NCBI GenBank assembly: GCA_019671135.1
Contig: JAHRHY010000007.1
Location: forward strand, 1,302,001-1,366,000
DNA from: Linnemannia hyalina
Taxonomy: Eukaryota > Mortierellomycota > Mortierellomycetes > Mortierellales > Mortierellaceae
Direction of reading: 5' to 3'
DNA: 64,000 nt
The notes below the pieces were generated by a model. The model saw nothing but the letters and a program-made list of their open reading frames with translations. It was not told the origin of the DNA and made no database searches. Each line of letters starts with the position of its first letter. Positions within the stretch are counted from its first letter, which is position 1. This document shows positions 53,751 to 64,000 of this stretch, in pieces. The translations under genes were made by a program, and so were the position numbers.

Positions 53751-56700
53751 ATGTCATTAAATGATTTCCTAGCCGAACTGGCAGTCAAGTACGAGAGTCT
53801 CGAGACTCTCTATCTCGACATTGGAACACCAGAACAACAAAAGGAAGAAGAGTCTCAGGCGCTATTCGAAAAACTACTCGTTGTCCTCAATGACCATATC
53901 CAACATGTCGCCCAGACAAAGGACGCCTTCACACAGGAGACGGACCGGATGTGGGACAATATGCAACGGATGAACCGACTTATGGGTCAGAGCGACGAGG
54001 CCCCAACAAAGCTGATCGACACGCTCGCCAACATGACCCTTTGGGACCGCCGCGTCACACTGCAAGAAGAATACAGCTACATTTATGACGTAAGGCTCGA
54101 ACATTCTATTTGCTCCATGGAGCGATCTTTCCTTGACCACCAGAGACTGACGCCGATCGTTTTGTTTGCCACTTGATTAGCAATACACCCAAAAGCTGGA
54201 TGTAATCAAAAAGCTGCACAAGGAGCTCGAAACATATATCCCCATTCTCGGACCAGCATTCGTCAACCCAGGACCATTCCCAGAGGAAGGTGCAGAAGTG
54301 TCGTTTGAAGTCATGCAGACATTCTCTGACAATATTGCCGAGTGCGAAAAGGAGCAGGTACGATTTAGCAATTGTGATGACTTCCATTCTTGCAAATATC
54401 ATGTAACAGCACAGCATAAGTAAACGTAAGAATATCACCTAATACTCGGCCGCTGTATCCCAACGAATGAAATATTTAGAAAACGAGGATAAAGAAGGTA
54501 GAGGCCGATATCACCATAATCAAGGGTATATGGGATGAACTGGGAGCAACGGAGCGTGATTCGTTTGATCAGGAAGTCATCGAAGGAAGTGGCGGCGAAT
54601 ACTCTATTAGCGATGACATCCTGAGGCGACTGGAGAGGAAGAAAGCGGAGGTAGGTAGTTGTCGTTGCGGTTATTTATGTAACCTCAGTATATTGAAACG
54701 CCACTTCCCGCCAACACTTTCATATTAACGTCTTGCACCAATCTTTTGTTATAGCTGCAAGTTGAACGCTCAAGACGGGAGATTGTTCTTCAGGAGCTTC
54801 AAGCTGACGTGACAAGATTGTGGGATAAACTGCGTGTAGATGTGGACGAGCGCGAAGAGTTCCTGGCTGGGCATAGAACCTTGTGCGTGGAAACGATCCG
54901 AGCTGTATGTATTAATTTTCCCCGCAAAGTGCATTGCCTGGCTGTTTTTGTCGTGAAGAAATACCATTAACCTTAATCGTGTCTTGTCAACCTATAGTTC
55001 AAGGAAGAACTGACGAGTCTGGAAGAGCTCCGAGTTCAAAAGGTGCAGGACTTTATTCTCATGGAGCGGGAAGAAATTATCGAACTTTGGATGCAACTTC
55101 GGTATGGTCATGAGCAGCAGGAGAGTTTTACTCCGTTCTATGACGATTCTTTCACCGAGGAAAACCTGACGGCACATGAGAATGAAGTGGCTCGCCTGAA
55201 GCAGGAGATGGAAGAAGCAGCTCATATTCTTGAAATTGTCGCGAGGTATGAGGCGAGACTTCACGCCATTGAGGAGCTTGAGAAATCCACTCACAGTGCC
55301 GACCGGTTCAACACGAGAGGAGATCCTGGTCGATTGCTGAGGGAGGAGAAGGAGCGGAAGCAGAACGCGCGTGAACTTCCCAAGCTTGAGGCAGAGCTCA
55401 CAGAAGCACTGAACAGATGGCAGGAGGAAAAAGGGCACCATTTCTTGGTTTATGGCGAGGAGTATATCCATACCATGCAGGCTGCTGCTCAACTAGCACG
55501 TGAAGGGAAGGAGAACGAGAAGCGGGAAAGGGTACGTTTTTGTCAACCAGTTTGCGTCGAAGCAATGTTTATATGGAGACTGGATCACAATTAAACTAAT
55601 ACACTCTTTCTAACTTTTCAGGCGGAAAGGAGAAACAAGGCCCTGCATGGATCCAAGAACTCGAAAAAGATTGGACTTCAGTCTCCCAATCCTCGACGCA
55701 TATCTCCCAACCTGGTGCCTCCAGGGGAAAGCTCGGGAAGGCGCTCGCCGACATTAGGATCCAGTTCACCCATGCCTCAAACACCCACGTCCAAAAGGAT
55801 CGGATTTCCAAGTCGACCAGGAACACCATCCTCTCAACACACCAGGACTATCCCATCCTTTGCACCGACGACCCCGACAAGGGCGCGATCACACACTCTC
55901 CACTCTATCCCCCCTCCGCCAACATCACACAATACATTCCTTCAGTCGCCTTACAGTCTTCAAGCGCTACAGCTTCAGAAACAAAGCGCCAAGTTTAATT
56001 CACGGAGCGAATCTCCCGCCACAGCCTTTCCAATCATGAAACTGCCGTCAACCCCAAGCTCGAAACAGTCTACAGCTCACAGTCTGGGCCCAACTTCGAC
56101 GATTGCTTCCATGAGCCTCGACAACAACAGGGATAGCAAGAGGAACCCTTCGATTATCTCCATCTCGTCTACAACAACCGAAGTTCAGGCAGGACCTTCC
56201 ACACCTAGCCGTGGTGCGAGAACAGGGCGATTCGTTAGTTACGACCTTACAGGCCATGGCATGGATGAGGACGAAGATATGCCGCCGAGGACCCCTCGTA
56301 ATATGAAACGGACTGCTGCAGACATGTCGTCTCCGATTTCAACACCGCCTGGATCGCCTAGTCTCTACCTATCTCGAAAGACTGCACGAAATGCGTCAGT
56401 GGCAGCACCAGCACCGGCTACTGGACATATGGCAGAAAGGAGCCAACAAGGATACAGGGACTCGCCTTTCTGGGACGAGGATGATTCCCTTCTTGCCATG
56501 GCTGCTGCGGCTCAGGAACATCGCAGTCCCAGTGTGGCAGCCAGATCAAGTCCGTTTGTGCAGCAGCTTTTAGAGACGGCTCAATGCAGCGAGGCGGGTG
56601 CTGATGAAGCTGCTCCTGCTGCTTCGACTGTAAGAGACTTTACGCGGGAGGCCAGTGTGATTGAGATGAGAAGGTCGGAGGCTGCGGCATTCTTTTCGAC

Positions 56701-56857
56701 ACCGAAAAAACCAGTTGTTGTTGTTGATCTTGTTCATGGGCAGGACGACGGGAGCGAAGGTTGGGTGACCGACACGGATGAGTCGCCTCGGTCACGGAGA
56801 CACTCCAAAGTGGGTCAGGAAAACCCCGACTCTCAAACGGCCGATCTGGCAACTTGA
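53751..56857 (+). CDS. ASE1: Ase1/PRC1/MAP65 antiparallel microtubule bundler
   Basis: Crosslinks antiparallel microtubules in the spindle midzone and interphase arrays. Six exons: 53751-54089, 54181-54357, 54480-54650, 54755-54904, 54998-55531 and 55622-56857, giving 868 aa. The N-terminal 450 residues are coiled-coil/spectrin-like (LTALANM-type helices, YTQKLDVIKKLHKELETY, DITIIKGIWDELGATE, LWDKLRVDVDEREEFL). The conserved MAP65 microtubule-binding core reads ELWMQLRYGHEQQESFTPFYDD...FTEENLTAHENEVARLKQ. The C-terminal 400 residues are basic, Ser/Pro-rich and disordered with many SP/TP sites, as in Cdk-regulated Ase1 tails. Start at 53751 (MSLNDFLAELAVKYESLETLY). Confidence 0.93.
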
Positions 56858-57057
56858 TATCCTTCCTTATGGCCTTGGCAAACTCAAACACAAAACACAA
56901 ACAAATACAACGACAAACCACACAAAACTTTCCTGTCTGCGTTTTGTTCTCCTATTTATCGTTTTTTTTCCTTCGTTTCGTCCCTCCTTCGGTCGCTTTG
57001 TTGTATCATAGTATTGTAAAAAAAATAAAAACGACGATCACTTCAAATATTTATTAA

Positions 57058-57804
57058 TTAGGCCTTGTTGGCATACTTGGCAGCACCGGCACGGATCCTT
57101 TCGAGGAGGGCGACCTTGATGCGGGGCCAGTCCTCCTCAAAGATCACGTAGACGTAGAAGGAGACCCACTTGTGGGTGGCGGTGCACATGAGTTCGTCCT
57201 TGTTGATGTATGTCAATGGGATCCCGCACGCCTTTTCCAGGAAGCCACGCATACCGTCGTTCTTTTCCGTCGTCTCATATGCCATCTATCACATACACAA
57301 TAAAGAGGGCGTTCATTCTTGTTAGCATGCGTCTAGTAGGCGTCGAAAATGGATATGCCGTATGATCCGCGATGTGATGTGTGGTTCTACCTTGTGCATC
57401 TTGTCGTCCTCAAAGAGACCACGCATGAGCTCATACAAGGCCTCGGTACCATACCCACCCGACCAATACTTCTTCCACAGAATAATGCCCACATGTGCAT
57501 TCCTATCAACCCTATTAATCGAGTTTGCCCCCATCACACCTGCAAGTTCCCCTGTAGCCTTGTCGTGGATGTAAAAGCAAGACCCAGATCGGTCCTCAAT
57601 CTGTTTCGAGTGCCCCTCACGACGGGCGACGATCTCAGGGATGGTCCAGCCGCCGTTTTCTTCCTTGGTCTTGAACCGGAGGAAGGCCATAGTGGGGATA
57701 TCGGAGAACATGGCGCGCATGGATGGGTCGTCCTGGGGGGAGGGAGGGTCCAGGGACAGACGGGCGGTTGTGATGGTTGGTTGGAGTTCTGCGAGGGCGG
57801 ACAT
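57058..57804 (-). CDS. GNAT-family N-acetyltransferase
   Basis: Two exons, 57391-57804 and 57058-57285, join in phase and give 213 aa. The N-terminal part has the Acetyltransf_3-type opening (ELQPTITTARLSLDPPSPQDDPSM), the central strand GELAGVMGANSINRVDRNAHVGIIL, and an acetyl-CoA loop variant WSGGYGTEALYELM in place of the textbook Q/RxxGxG/A. The second exon, starting MAYETTEKNDGMRGF, supplies the last helices and strand (HKWVSFYVYVIFEEDWP). The acceptor substrate is unknown. The start at 57804 (MSALAEL) was chosen over an upstream Met because the latter encodes only leader-like Ser/Phe. Divergent from the Dap1 gene. Confidence 0.82.
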
Positions 57805-58091
57805 TTTGATTTGCTGCGGGAGGAGGAGGATGTTGAAGGGAAAGGAAGAAAGAGAAGAAAAAGAAGAAATGGAAGAAGTAGAATGCAACAGGGGTTTTTT
57901 TTCTTTACCTTCTCACGGTTCTCCTTTGCTCTTGTGGGAGAAATTTTCCAGAGCGAAAACGAGTCATCCGGAGTCGAAGATACTCCTCCCCTCTTTACTT
58001 TTCCCTTTCTTACTTTTTCTCCTTCTCCCTTCACCCACTTTCACAATAACCCAGCCCCGCCTCAGGAGAACAAAACAATAAAAAAAAAGTC
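57805..58091. promoter_or_regulatory. Short bidirectional promoter, acetyltransferase / Dap1
   Basis: 287 bp between divergent ATGs, the shortest such spacer in the window, with T/C-rich leaders for both genes. It must carry both promoters unless they reach into neighbouring genes. Confidence 0.4.
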
Positions 58092-59162
58092 ATGGTCAAC
58101 GTGTACACATACCTGGAGAACCTGTTCAAGCAGTCCTACACTCTCCCAACCATCATCGCCACCGTCTCCATCGCCGTCCTCATCACCCTCTTCCAGGACC
58201 ACCAGGAACAGAAAAAGGAGAAGGCCAACGCTGCTGCCAAGGAGCTCGAGGGAGACAAGAAGGAAGCGGCTCATCCTTCCTCGAGCAACACCTCTGAGGA
58301 ATCACCTGCTCCAAAGCCAAAGGCATTCGCTCTCCCCGCGACGTATGTTTTTTTGTTACATTCATTAACTCTCATTCCCTTGAGAAAACGTTGTAGTTCT
58401 TGGCAAAAAAAAAAAAAAAAAACCTCTGCGGGAAAGACGGAGGCGGGACTTCCAACCTTGATCCGGACCGGCCATTGAACTAAAACCCGGAGACTTACTC
58501 TCAACGTTTCGTCTTTGTCATGTCATATTAGACCTCTTCCCCCACCAAACCTGGAGCGCATTTTCACAAAGGAAGAGCTTGCAGAGCACGACGGCGAAAA
58601 GGAGGATGGGACAATCTATGTCGCGATCAAGGGCATTGTGTTTGATGTGACAGCCAAGAAGGCCATGTATGGACCCTCAGGAGGATACCATTGCTTTGCC
58701 GGAAAGGATGCCTCCAAGGTAAAGAGTGACACGGGGCATGGCTACAAGTTTTGCGCAGACGAACAGGAGAGAATGTGCAGAGTGAGGCTGATCATTCGAT
58801 TGCTCTTTAGCAGGTGGCGTGACATTCTACAGCTTGTCGTTTTTTAACAAACATTTCATATTTCTCTTGTCAATTAGGCGCTTGGAAAGAGTTCATTGAA
58901 GCCTGAGGACTGCATTGCGGACTACAGTGAATTGACCGAGAAGGAGGTACGAGAAAGATTACACATTGGATCGGACCCTAATTGATGCAGCAAGTGGACG
59001 CTTTTCTGGAAGCTGTTTCGTCAAACTTGACGTGCACTTTTTTCTAATCATAACCCTTTTCATATTCTACTTCATGTAATGATCTATTAGCGCAAGACGA
59101 TGGAAGATTGGTACGTCTTCTTTGAGAAGCGCTATGCCATCATTGGCAGGACTGAGGCATAA
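58092..59162 (+). CDS. DAP1: Dap1/PGRMC-like membrane haem-binding protein
   Basis: MAPR-family protein with a cytochrome b5-like fold that binds haem and supports cytochrome P450 enzymes in sterol synthesis at the ER. Four exons: 58092-58342, 58532-58718, 58878-58946 and 59091-59162, giving 192 aa. An N-terminal membrane helix (about residues 17-34, TLPTIIATVSIAVLITLF) is followed by a Lys/Ala/Ser-rich linker. The b5-like domain follows: ERIFTKEELAEHDG, IYVAIKGIVFDVT, MYGPSGGYHCFAGKDASKALG, and the closing WYVFFEKRYAIIG. The conserved Tyr residues (IYVAIKG, YGPSGGYHCF) fit the MAPR haem site rather than the His pair of true cytochrome b5. Confidence 0.95.
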
Positions 59163-59371
59163 GAAGAGAGACGATCGATTCACAGATAGACAAACGCACA
59201 CTTCTTCCAAGAATAAAAAAATAATAATACGCCCAACGTCCAAACAAGTCACGTGTATTATGAATGAAAAAACACGACCTTTAAGAGCGAGCTGATTTGT
59301 TGTTGTGTCCATCTAATTCATTCATTCGCCAACTCAACCAAACAACAATCACACAACCACAACACAACAAA

Positions 59372-60337
59372 ATGGCAGGAAACTCAGGACGTGTAACAAA
59401 GAAGGCACCTGCAAAGAAAGCTGGCACAAAGTCAACGTCATCAGGATCTAAAGCACTCTACTCTGGCACCGCCCAGGGCACGACTCAGTTGCCAGTCGCC
59501 AGAGTCAAGAGGATCATTAAGGAGGATAAGGATGTTCAGATGGTCAGCAATGATGCAGTCTTCCTTATCAGTCTTGCCACCGTACGTTTTTTTTTGTTTG
59601 TTTTCCCGGTGTTAATATTCGAAAAAAAGGGGCAGTTGATGGGAGAGTTATTTTGAACCGGACTGGACGTGGATATTGACTTCTTTTTTTTTTTTTACTT
59701 TTGATGATAGGAGCTGTTTTTGGAGAGCTTTACAGCCAAGGCGTTCAACTTGGCCAAGATCGAGAAGAGGAAAACAGTATCTTACAAGGACCTTGGTACG
59801 TTTGCGCTTCTCAATCTTACAGGATCTATGGAGTCTGAAGAACTATTGTACAAAAAGTGCTTTGGTATGTATGACCCAAGGACCACGACATACGACGTTG
59901 AACAGGATCGCTAACAGGAATACAAATACTCTTCCAACATGCATGTTTATAGCCACGGCGGTCACTCAACACGACTCGCTCGAGTTCTTGCAAGGTATAC
60001 ACATCACTGCAAATGTTACTGTTCTCTCGTCGACATGGAATAATGATTCGTTGGTCCTCGTTATCGTGTATTAACCTTTGCTACTTGAATATTTCAATCT
60101 GCGGAAATAGATGTGATCCCCAAGACGATGACATTGACGGCAGCAATCGAGAAGCAGCGGTCAGCCCAGGAGAAGGAAGAAATGGGTGGTGAGGAGGAAG
60201 ACGCAGATCAGGAGGAAGCTAACGGATCACAAGTAGGATCGGACGGCGAAGTGGAGGAGGAAGGAGAGGAGTCTAGTCGACCCATGTCGGAGGATGAGGG
60301 CGAGCTCTCGACGCCTGAAGATATGGACGAAGATTGA
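59372..60337 (+). CDS. Histone-fold protein, Dpb3/CHRAC/POLE4 type
   Basis: CBF/NF-Y-type histone-fold subunit as found in DNA polymerase epsilon (Dpb3) and ISWI-CHRAC remodellers. Four exons: 59372-59581, 59711-59795, 59953-59994 and 60111-60337, giving 187 aa. A basic Lys/Ala/Ser N-terminus leads into the histone fold at about residues 38-115: QLPVARVKRIIKEDKDVQMVSNDAV, LISLATELFLESFTAKAFNLAK, KRKTVSYKDLATAV and DSLEFLQDVIPKT. The C-terminus is strongly acidic (EEEDADQEE...), as in many Dpb3/CHRAC-15 relatives. Whether it is the polymerase or the remodeller subunit cannot be told from sequence alone. Confidence 0.88.
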
Positions 60338-60346
60338 AGGCGATAT

Positions 60347-60377
60347 AAAACAACAACAACAACAACAACAACAACTA
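60347..60377 (+). repeat. CAA trinucleotide repeat in a 3' UTR
   Basis: About nine to ten ACA/CAA units directly after the stop codon of the histone-fold gene. Its position outside the coding sequence makes it a 3'-UTR microsatellite. Confidence 0.85.
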
Positions 60378-60516
60378 GAGCTCGTTCCTGTAACAACATA
60401 CAACAACAGCACCACAACTCTTTCAAATCCATCTGTAATAACATCGACGACAACAATTAATATACGAGAAAAGGGTATGCAATAAGGTATTCTATTGTTT
60501 TGGAAAATTAATCTGT

Positions 60517-63500
60517 TCAATTCAGGGCAGAAAGATGAAAGGCCTGCTTCTCGGTCCAGAAGGGACCCGCCTGAGCCTCCCTCGCAAAACCCTCCTCGAC
60601 ATCAAATTGGGTATTGCCACTCCACTGGTTCAGTTGTCCCTGTGCATCCTCGACAATCCAAGGCAAGAGTCGGATCCGCATCCTGTTGTCGTCGCTATCT
60701 CCATTTTCATCAGCTTTGGTGGATCCGTAGATCATCAACATAAGTTCGTTCAACTGGCCAGATCCGGCCTTGTGAACCAGTCCGTCCATCATGTAGAAAT
60801 CGTGTTGAGGCGAGTCGGATCCAAAGTACCGACCGACTAGGATATTGTTAAGGATGATCATTGCCGAGAACTCGCCTTCGATGCGGAGACAGAGCGGGAT
60901 ATGGGCAGCCATCGACTGATCACCCGGAAGAGTCACGCCAGATCCAGAGAGTGCTCCGGGGGGACCTTCGAAGTGTGTACGCCACCAATGGACGCCTCCT
61001 TGATTGGGATCCACGTGTGGACGGTTGGGTGTCGAGCTCCAGCCGTGTTTTTGGTGCTCGTCGGGGAATCCAGTACTGGAATGGACCATGTCCAGGTTTC
61101 GGACATCGACGCCGGTGACTTGCCAGGTTTCGCTGTTCTTGACGACGGATATACCCTGCACATGTGCGGAGAGGAGGCCTCGTGGGTTACGGACGTCGTC
61201 GAGGACAAAGGGCATTCGACTGAGGCCAACAGAATCGATGACGAGGAAAATCTCGTGTTCTTGGACGCGGTATCCTGCTTCTGCACCGGGCTGAGTGATA
61301 CCAGCAAAGAGGGCTTGAGGTGGGACCAAGAACTTGTGTCCTCCAAAAGAGATGGGGTCATGTCCGACCTTGGCACCGGGTGAGAGGAGCGTACGCGAGT
61401 AGACCATATGCGACCCAATGGCGACGCCATTGACAAAGGCGGTGATTCGATGGCGCATATTAAACTTGAGCCAGACTTCGTGCGGTTTCGGTGCTGTGGT
61501 ACTGCCATCCTTGACGTCGCGTTCGCGGGTCGTGAACTTGCCGCGGTAGAGGATATGACCCGACGTGAAATGATAATCGAGCTGGACGTTCTTGAACCAT
61601 TTCGAGCCCTTGGATTTGCGGGGACAATCCTGCCATGGCAAGGCTCCAACATCAGTGCGACGGATCTCCCAGTTCTCTAGAACCATACCCTGGCAGTTCT
61701 CCTCGACCCATTGAGCATGTGCGAGATGTAAGTTGGTGGTGGTAGGTCCGTTGGCCTTGAGGGGGAATACTTTATGAGCCAGCCTGGGACCGTAGATAGT
61801 CTCGTCCTGGGGAGGGAGGAGGGATGAATCCTGACCAAATGTCAAGACATGGAGCTCGGTCTGGGACTCGGTCGAATCAGCGGTCAGAATCTTGGTGTGA
61901 GGGTTGTAGTAGGCGTTGTAAGAACCCCAGGTGACAATCTTAGGTTGAGAAGCAGCCACCGCCGCTGCCGCCTTGGATATGCCATCGCCATGTCGATTGT
62001 TGTAGTAGCAGTACAGCGTCGAGAGAGTAGCCTTGTCCAAGAATATGATGTGCAGCTCGGGATTGGAAGACGCTTCATCGGCTTCAACCACGGTGACGGC
62101 ACTGGACAGAACTACATGTGTATGCTTGGCTCCTTCAGGGATGGTCACGACCTTGACATCCTTATCATCCGCCGAGCTTCGTAACCTAATCCCGGAGGCT
62201 CCGACGTGTTGACCGCCCAAGGATGTAAGAGCCAAGTCTCCTCGGAACGCCATCTCTGTCGCGCCGAACTCGGCCAAAGCAGCGATCCAGACCTCCTTCT
62301 TCTTCCTCTCGGACCCAGAGTAGGCTCGGATATGAATAGGTGTCGCGGAAAGAACGAGGTGGATATCCGGATTGATAGTCGTATAGTTTCCAAGGGCGAT
62401 AAAAGAAGCTTTATAGGCCAGGTTGCAAGAAAGACGGGTGACGACGTTGCCGGCCGTGGAGAGCGCAAAAAGGTCAAAGCAATCGACCTTTTGTGGCGAG
62501 AAGTTGCGTAGAAAAGTCAATTCGACGGGCCCATGGGTACCAGCCGAGGCGAGGGATTGACGTTGGAGGGAGATGGTCTTGTCGAGGGATGATCGGACGG
62601 ATTGAAGCTTGGAGGAGAGAACGGCGTCGGTTCGGACCATGATGTCGGAGAAGGATTGGAGGAAAAGGAGACCCTTTCGTAGGTTGCGGAGTCGTCCTGA
62701 CATCAGCCCATTCTCGCGGATACAGGCGCTGTAGTCGTACGACGTGTAGACATCGCTAAGGCATGGTATCAAAATAAAACGTGTTAGATGTCAGCATGGG
62801 TTCGTTGCGTCACATGGATTTGATCCGCTTTATCTTCATCGATAGGAATCTGACCAATATCAAAAAAACTTACGGGTCGCCGATGGTGCCCCAGTTGGTA
62901 CCTCCATAAAACATGTAAAAGTTCAACATGGTACATCCCTGTGAGAAGACAGTGTCGAGCATAAGTCGAGTATAGTCGTCCCCATAGAACCGGTAGATGG
63001 CGTCGTATGTATACTTGATCCCATAGTGGTTGAACCAACCGCCTTGGAGTTCAGGGATGAAGATGGGTGTTCGTTTGTTGGCGTGTCCAAAGGAGCGGAC
63101 CTTCTTTTCCATCTTTTCCAGTTCCTTGACGACTGTTGAGGGGTCCCATTCCTGAAGATATGAGGGGTCGCGGCCTACGACCCACGATGTCGGCTCGCTG
63201 TTCGGAGTAAACACTATCATGAAATGAAGCGTGAGTAAATATGTGGTGTTAATAATTGCAACATCAGACGCTCAGGTCCAACATTGAGAGAGTGGCATTA
63301 CTTACCGACGTATTTATCAAAGCCATAGAGATCGACTCCAAAGTCCTTCTTCTTCCTCTTGGGATCGTCTTTGACAATAAACGAACCCTCCTCAAACCCA
63401 TCATTGGTAAACAACGGCACCGTGACCCCACAATCGCGCGCAGTCTTTGCAAGTACCCTCATATCATCATGAAGTCCAATCGGGTAATGGAATACATGCT

Positions 63501-64000
63501 GAAACGACTCGTTCTCGATCTGCAACCCCAAGACGCAGCCTCCCTGTCCATTCGTAATCTGATGCCTGGCGAGGATCGGGAGGATGTTCTCGAAATACTC
63601 GACACAGTATTTCATAAACTCGGGATCATACGTCTTCCAGAAGTTGGACTTCATATGCCTCAATCGGACATCCCGCATGGCCGCCAACCAGATGGGGAAC
63701 CCACCGGCCTGAGTTTCTGCACATATATACGGCCCGGGGGCAGCAAGGACATACAACCCAATCTCTTCACAAAGATCCAACAGATAGTTGATATCCCTAT
63801 TCCCTGAAAAATCATACTGCCCCTGCTTGGGAGAATGAAAACCCCAATGAAAGTAAATCCGGATACAGTTCAATCCCGCGGACCGGTACTGTTCGAGGAT
63901 GGGTCTCCAACGCGACTGATCCGGCAGTCGCCAGTAGTGGAACTCTCCCGAGAGGATGAGGGTAGGTTCACCGTGGAGGATGAGGGAATGTTTGTCGTAG
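60517..64000 (-). CDS. Beta-galactosidase, glycoside hydrolase family 35 (5' end missing)
   Basis: Cleaves terminal beta-galactosides. Three exons are in the window: 63306-64000 (continuing off the right edge), 62874-63213 and 60517-62755, giving at least 1090 aa. The GH35 TIM barrel is clear: SGEFHYWRLP, IRIYFHWGFHSPKQGQYDFSG, APGPYICAETQAGGFPIWL, the acid/base region LQIENES, and the nucleophile region IFIPELQGGWFNHYG, then NFYMFYGGTNWGTIGDPDVYTSYDY. The C-terminal 600 residues should form the beta-sandwich/galactose-binding-like domains usual for fungal GH35. The start and any signal peptide lie outside the window. Convergent with the histone-fold gene (stops 180 bp apart). Confidence 0.95.

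Noticed and set aside
1..64000. tRNA, rRNA, transposon and viral insertions
   Set aside because: No box A/B pairs, terminal repeats, transposase, integrase, reverse transcriptase or viral gene signatures were recognised by eye. A tRNA scan and repeat-library search would be needed to exclude them fully.

Overview
This is an intron-dense eukaryotic nuclear segment, almost certainly fungal. The evidence is a 161-residue tropomyosin, Ase1-type MAP65, an RRN6-like Pol I factor, a Dap1-type haem protein and Sec53-type phosphomannomutases. Most introns are GT-AG, roughly 35-390 bp, often with CTAAC/CTAAT branch sites just before TAG or CAG, and genes have pyrimidine-rich leaders. Together with an intact Argonaute and an RtcB-type RNA ligase this fits an early-diverging filamentous fungus (Mucoromycota, possibly Mortierella-like). 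The lineage is inference; no marker gene was compared. I rebuilt the gene models by hand from splice sites, reading-phase closure and protein-family continuity.

Layout. 1-8 kb: a left-edge membrane-anchor fragment (-), an unknown 333-aa protein (+), a possible small tail-membrane protein (-), EMC3 (+) and mitochondrial NADP-isocitrate dehydrogenase (-). 8-16 kb: a 26-bp minisatellite, Argonaute (-), SAM50 (+) and a small coiled-coil protein (-). 16-21.5 kb: a tandem pair of phosphomannomutase genes (-) and SEC61-beta (+). 21.5-33 kb: an RtcB-family RNA ligase with an extra N-terminal domain (-), Mago nashi (+), an RRN6/TAF1C-like Pol I factor (-) and a C2H2 zinc-finger protein (-). 33-46 kb: a tentative 74-aa protein (-), a polyQ PH-domain protein (+), tropomyosin (+), an SLC25-type carrier (-) and a Ser-rich unknown (+). 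48-64 kb: 5-oxoprolinase (-), ASE1/PRC1 (+), a GNAT acetyltransferase (-), Dap1/MAPR (+), a Dpb3/CHRAC-like histone-fold protein (+) and a GH35 beta-galactosidase running off the right edge (-).

These are mostly housekeeping genes rather than one pathway. Loose themes are ER insertion and glycosylation (EMC3, SEC61-beta, PMM pair), mitochondria (IDP, SAM50, carrier), RNA handling (Argonaute, RtcB-like, Mago) and cytoskeleton (tropomyosin, Ase1). Several neighbours are head-to-head with short shared upstream regions (287-343 bp), and several are tail-to-tail within 118-240 bp.

Most worth a second look: the PMM tandem pair, where one copy has proline for threonine in the catalytic DxDGT motif and the two share a nearly identical tract; the RtcB-type ligase with a DCX/ubiquitin-like N-terminus; two introns whose reading frames need GC-AG splicing; a SEC61-beta whose first coding exon is only the start codon; and internal micro-exons of 25 nt (zinc finger) and 16 nt (5-oxoprolinase). 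I found no CRISPR array, rRNA, clear tRNA, transposon or viral gene.
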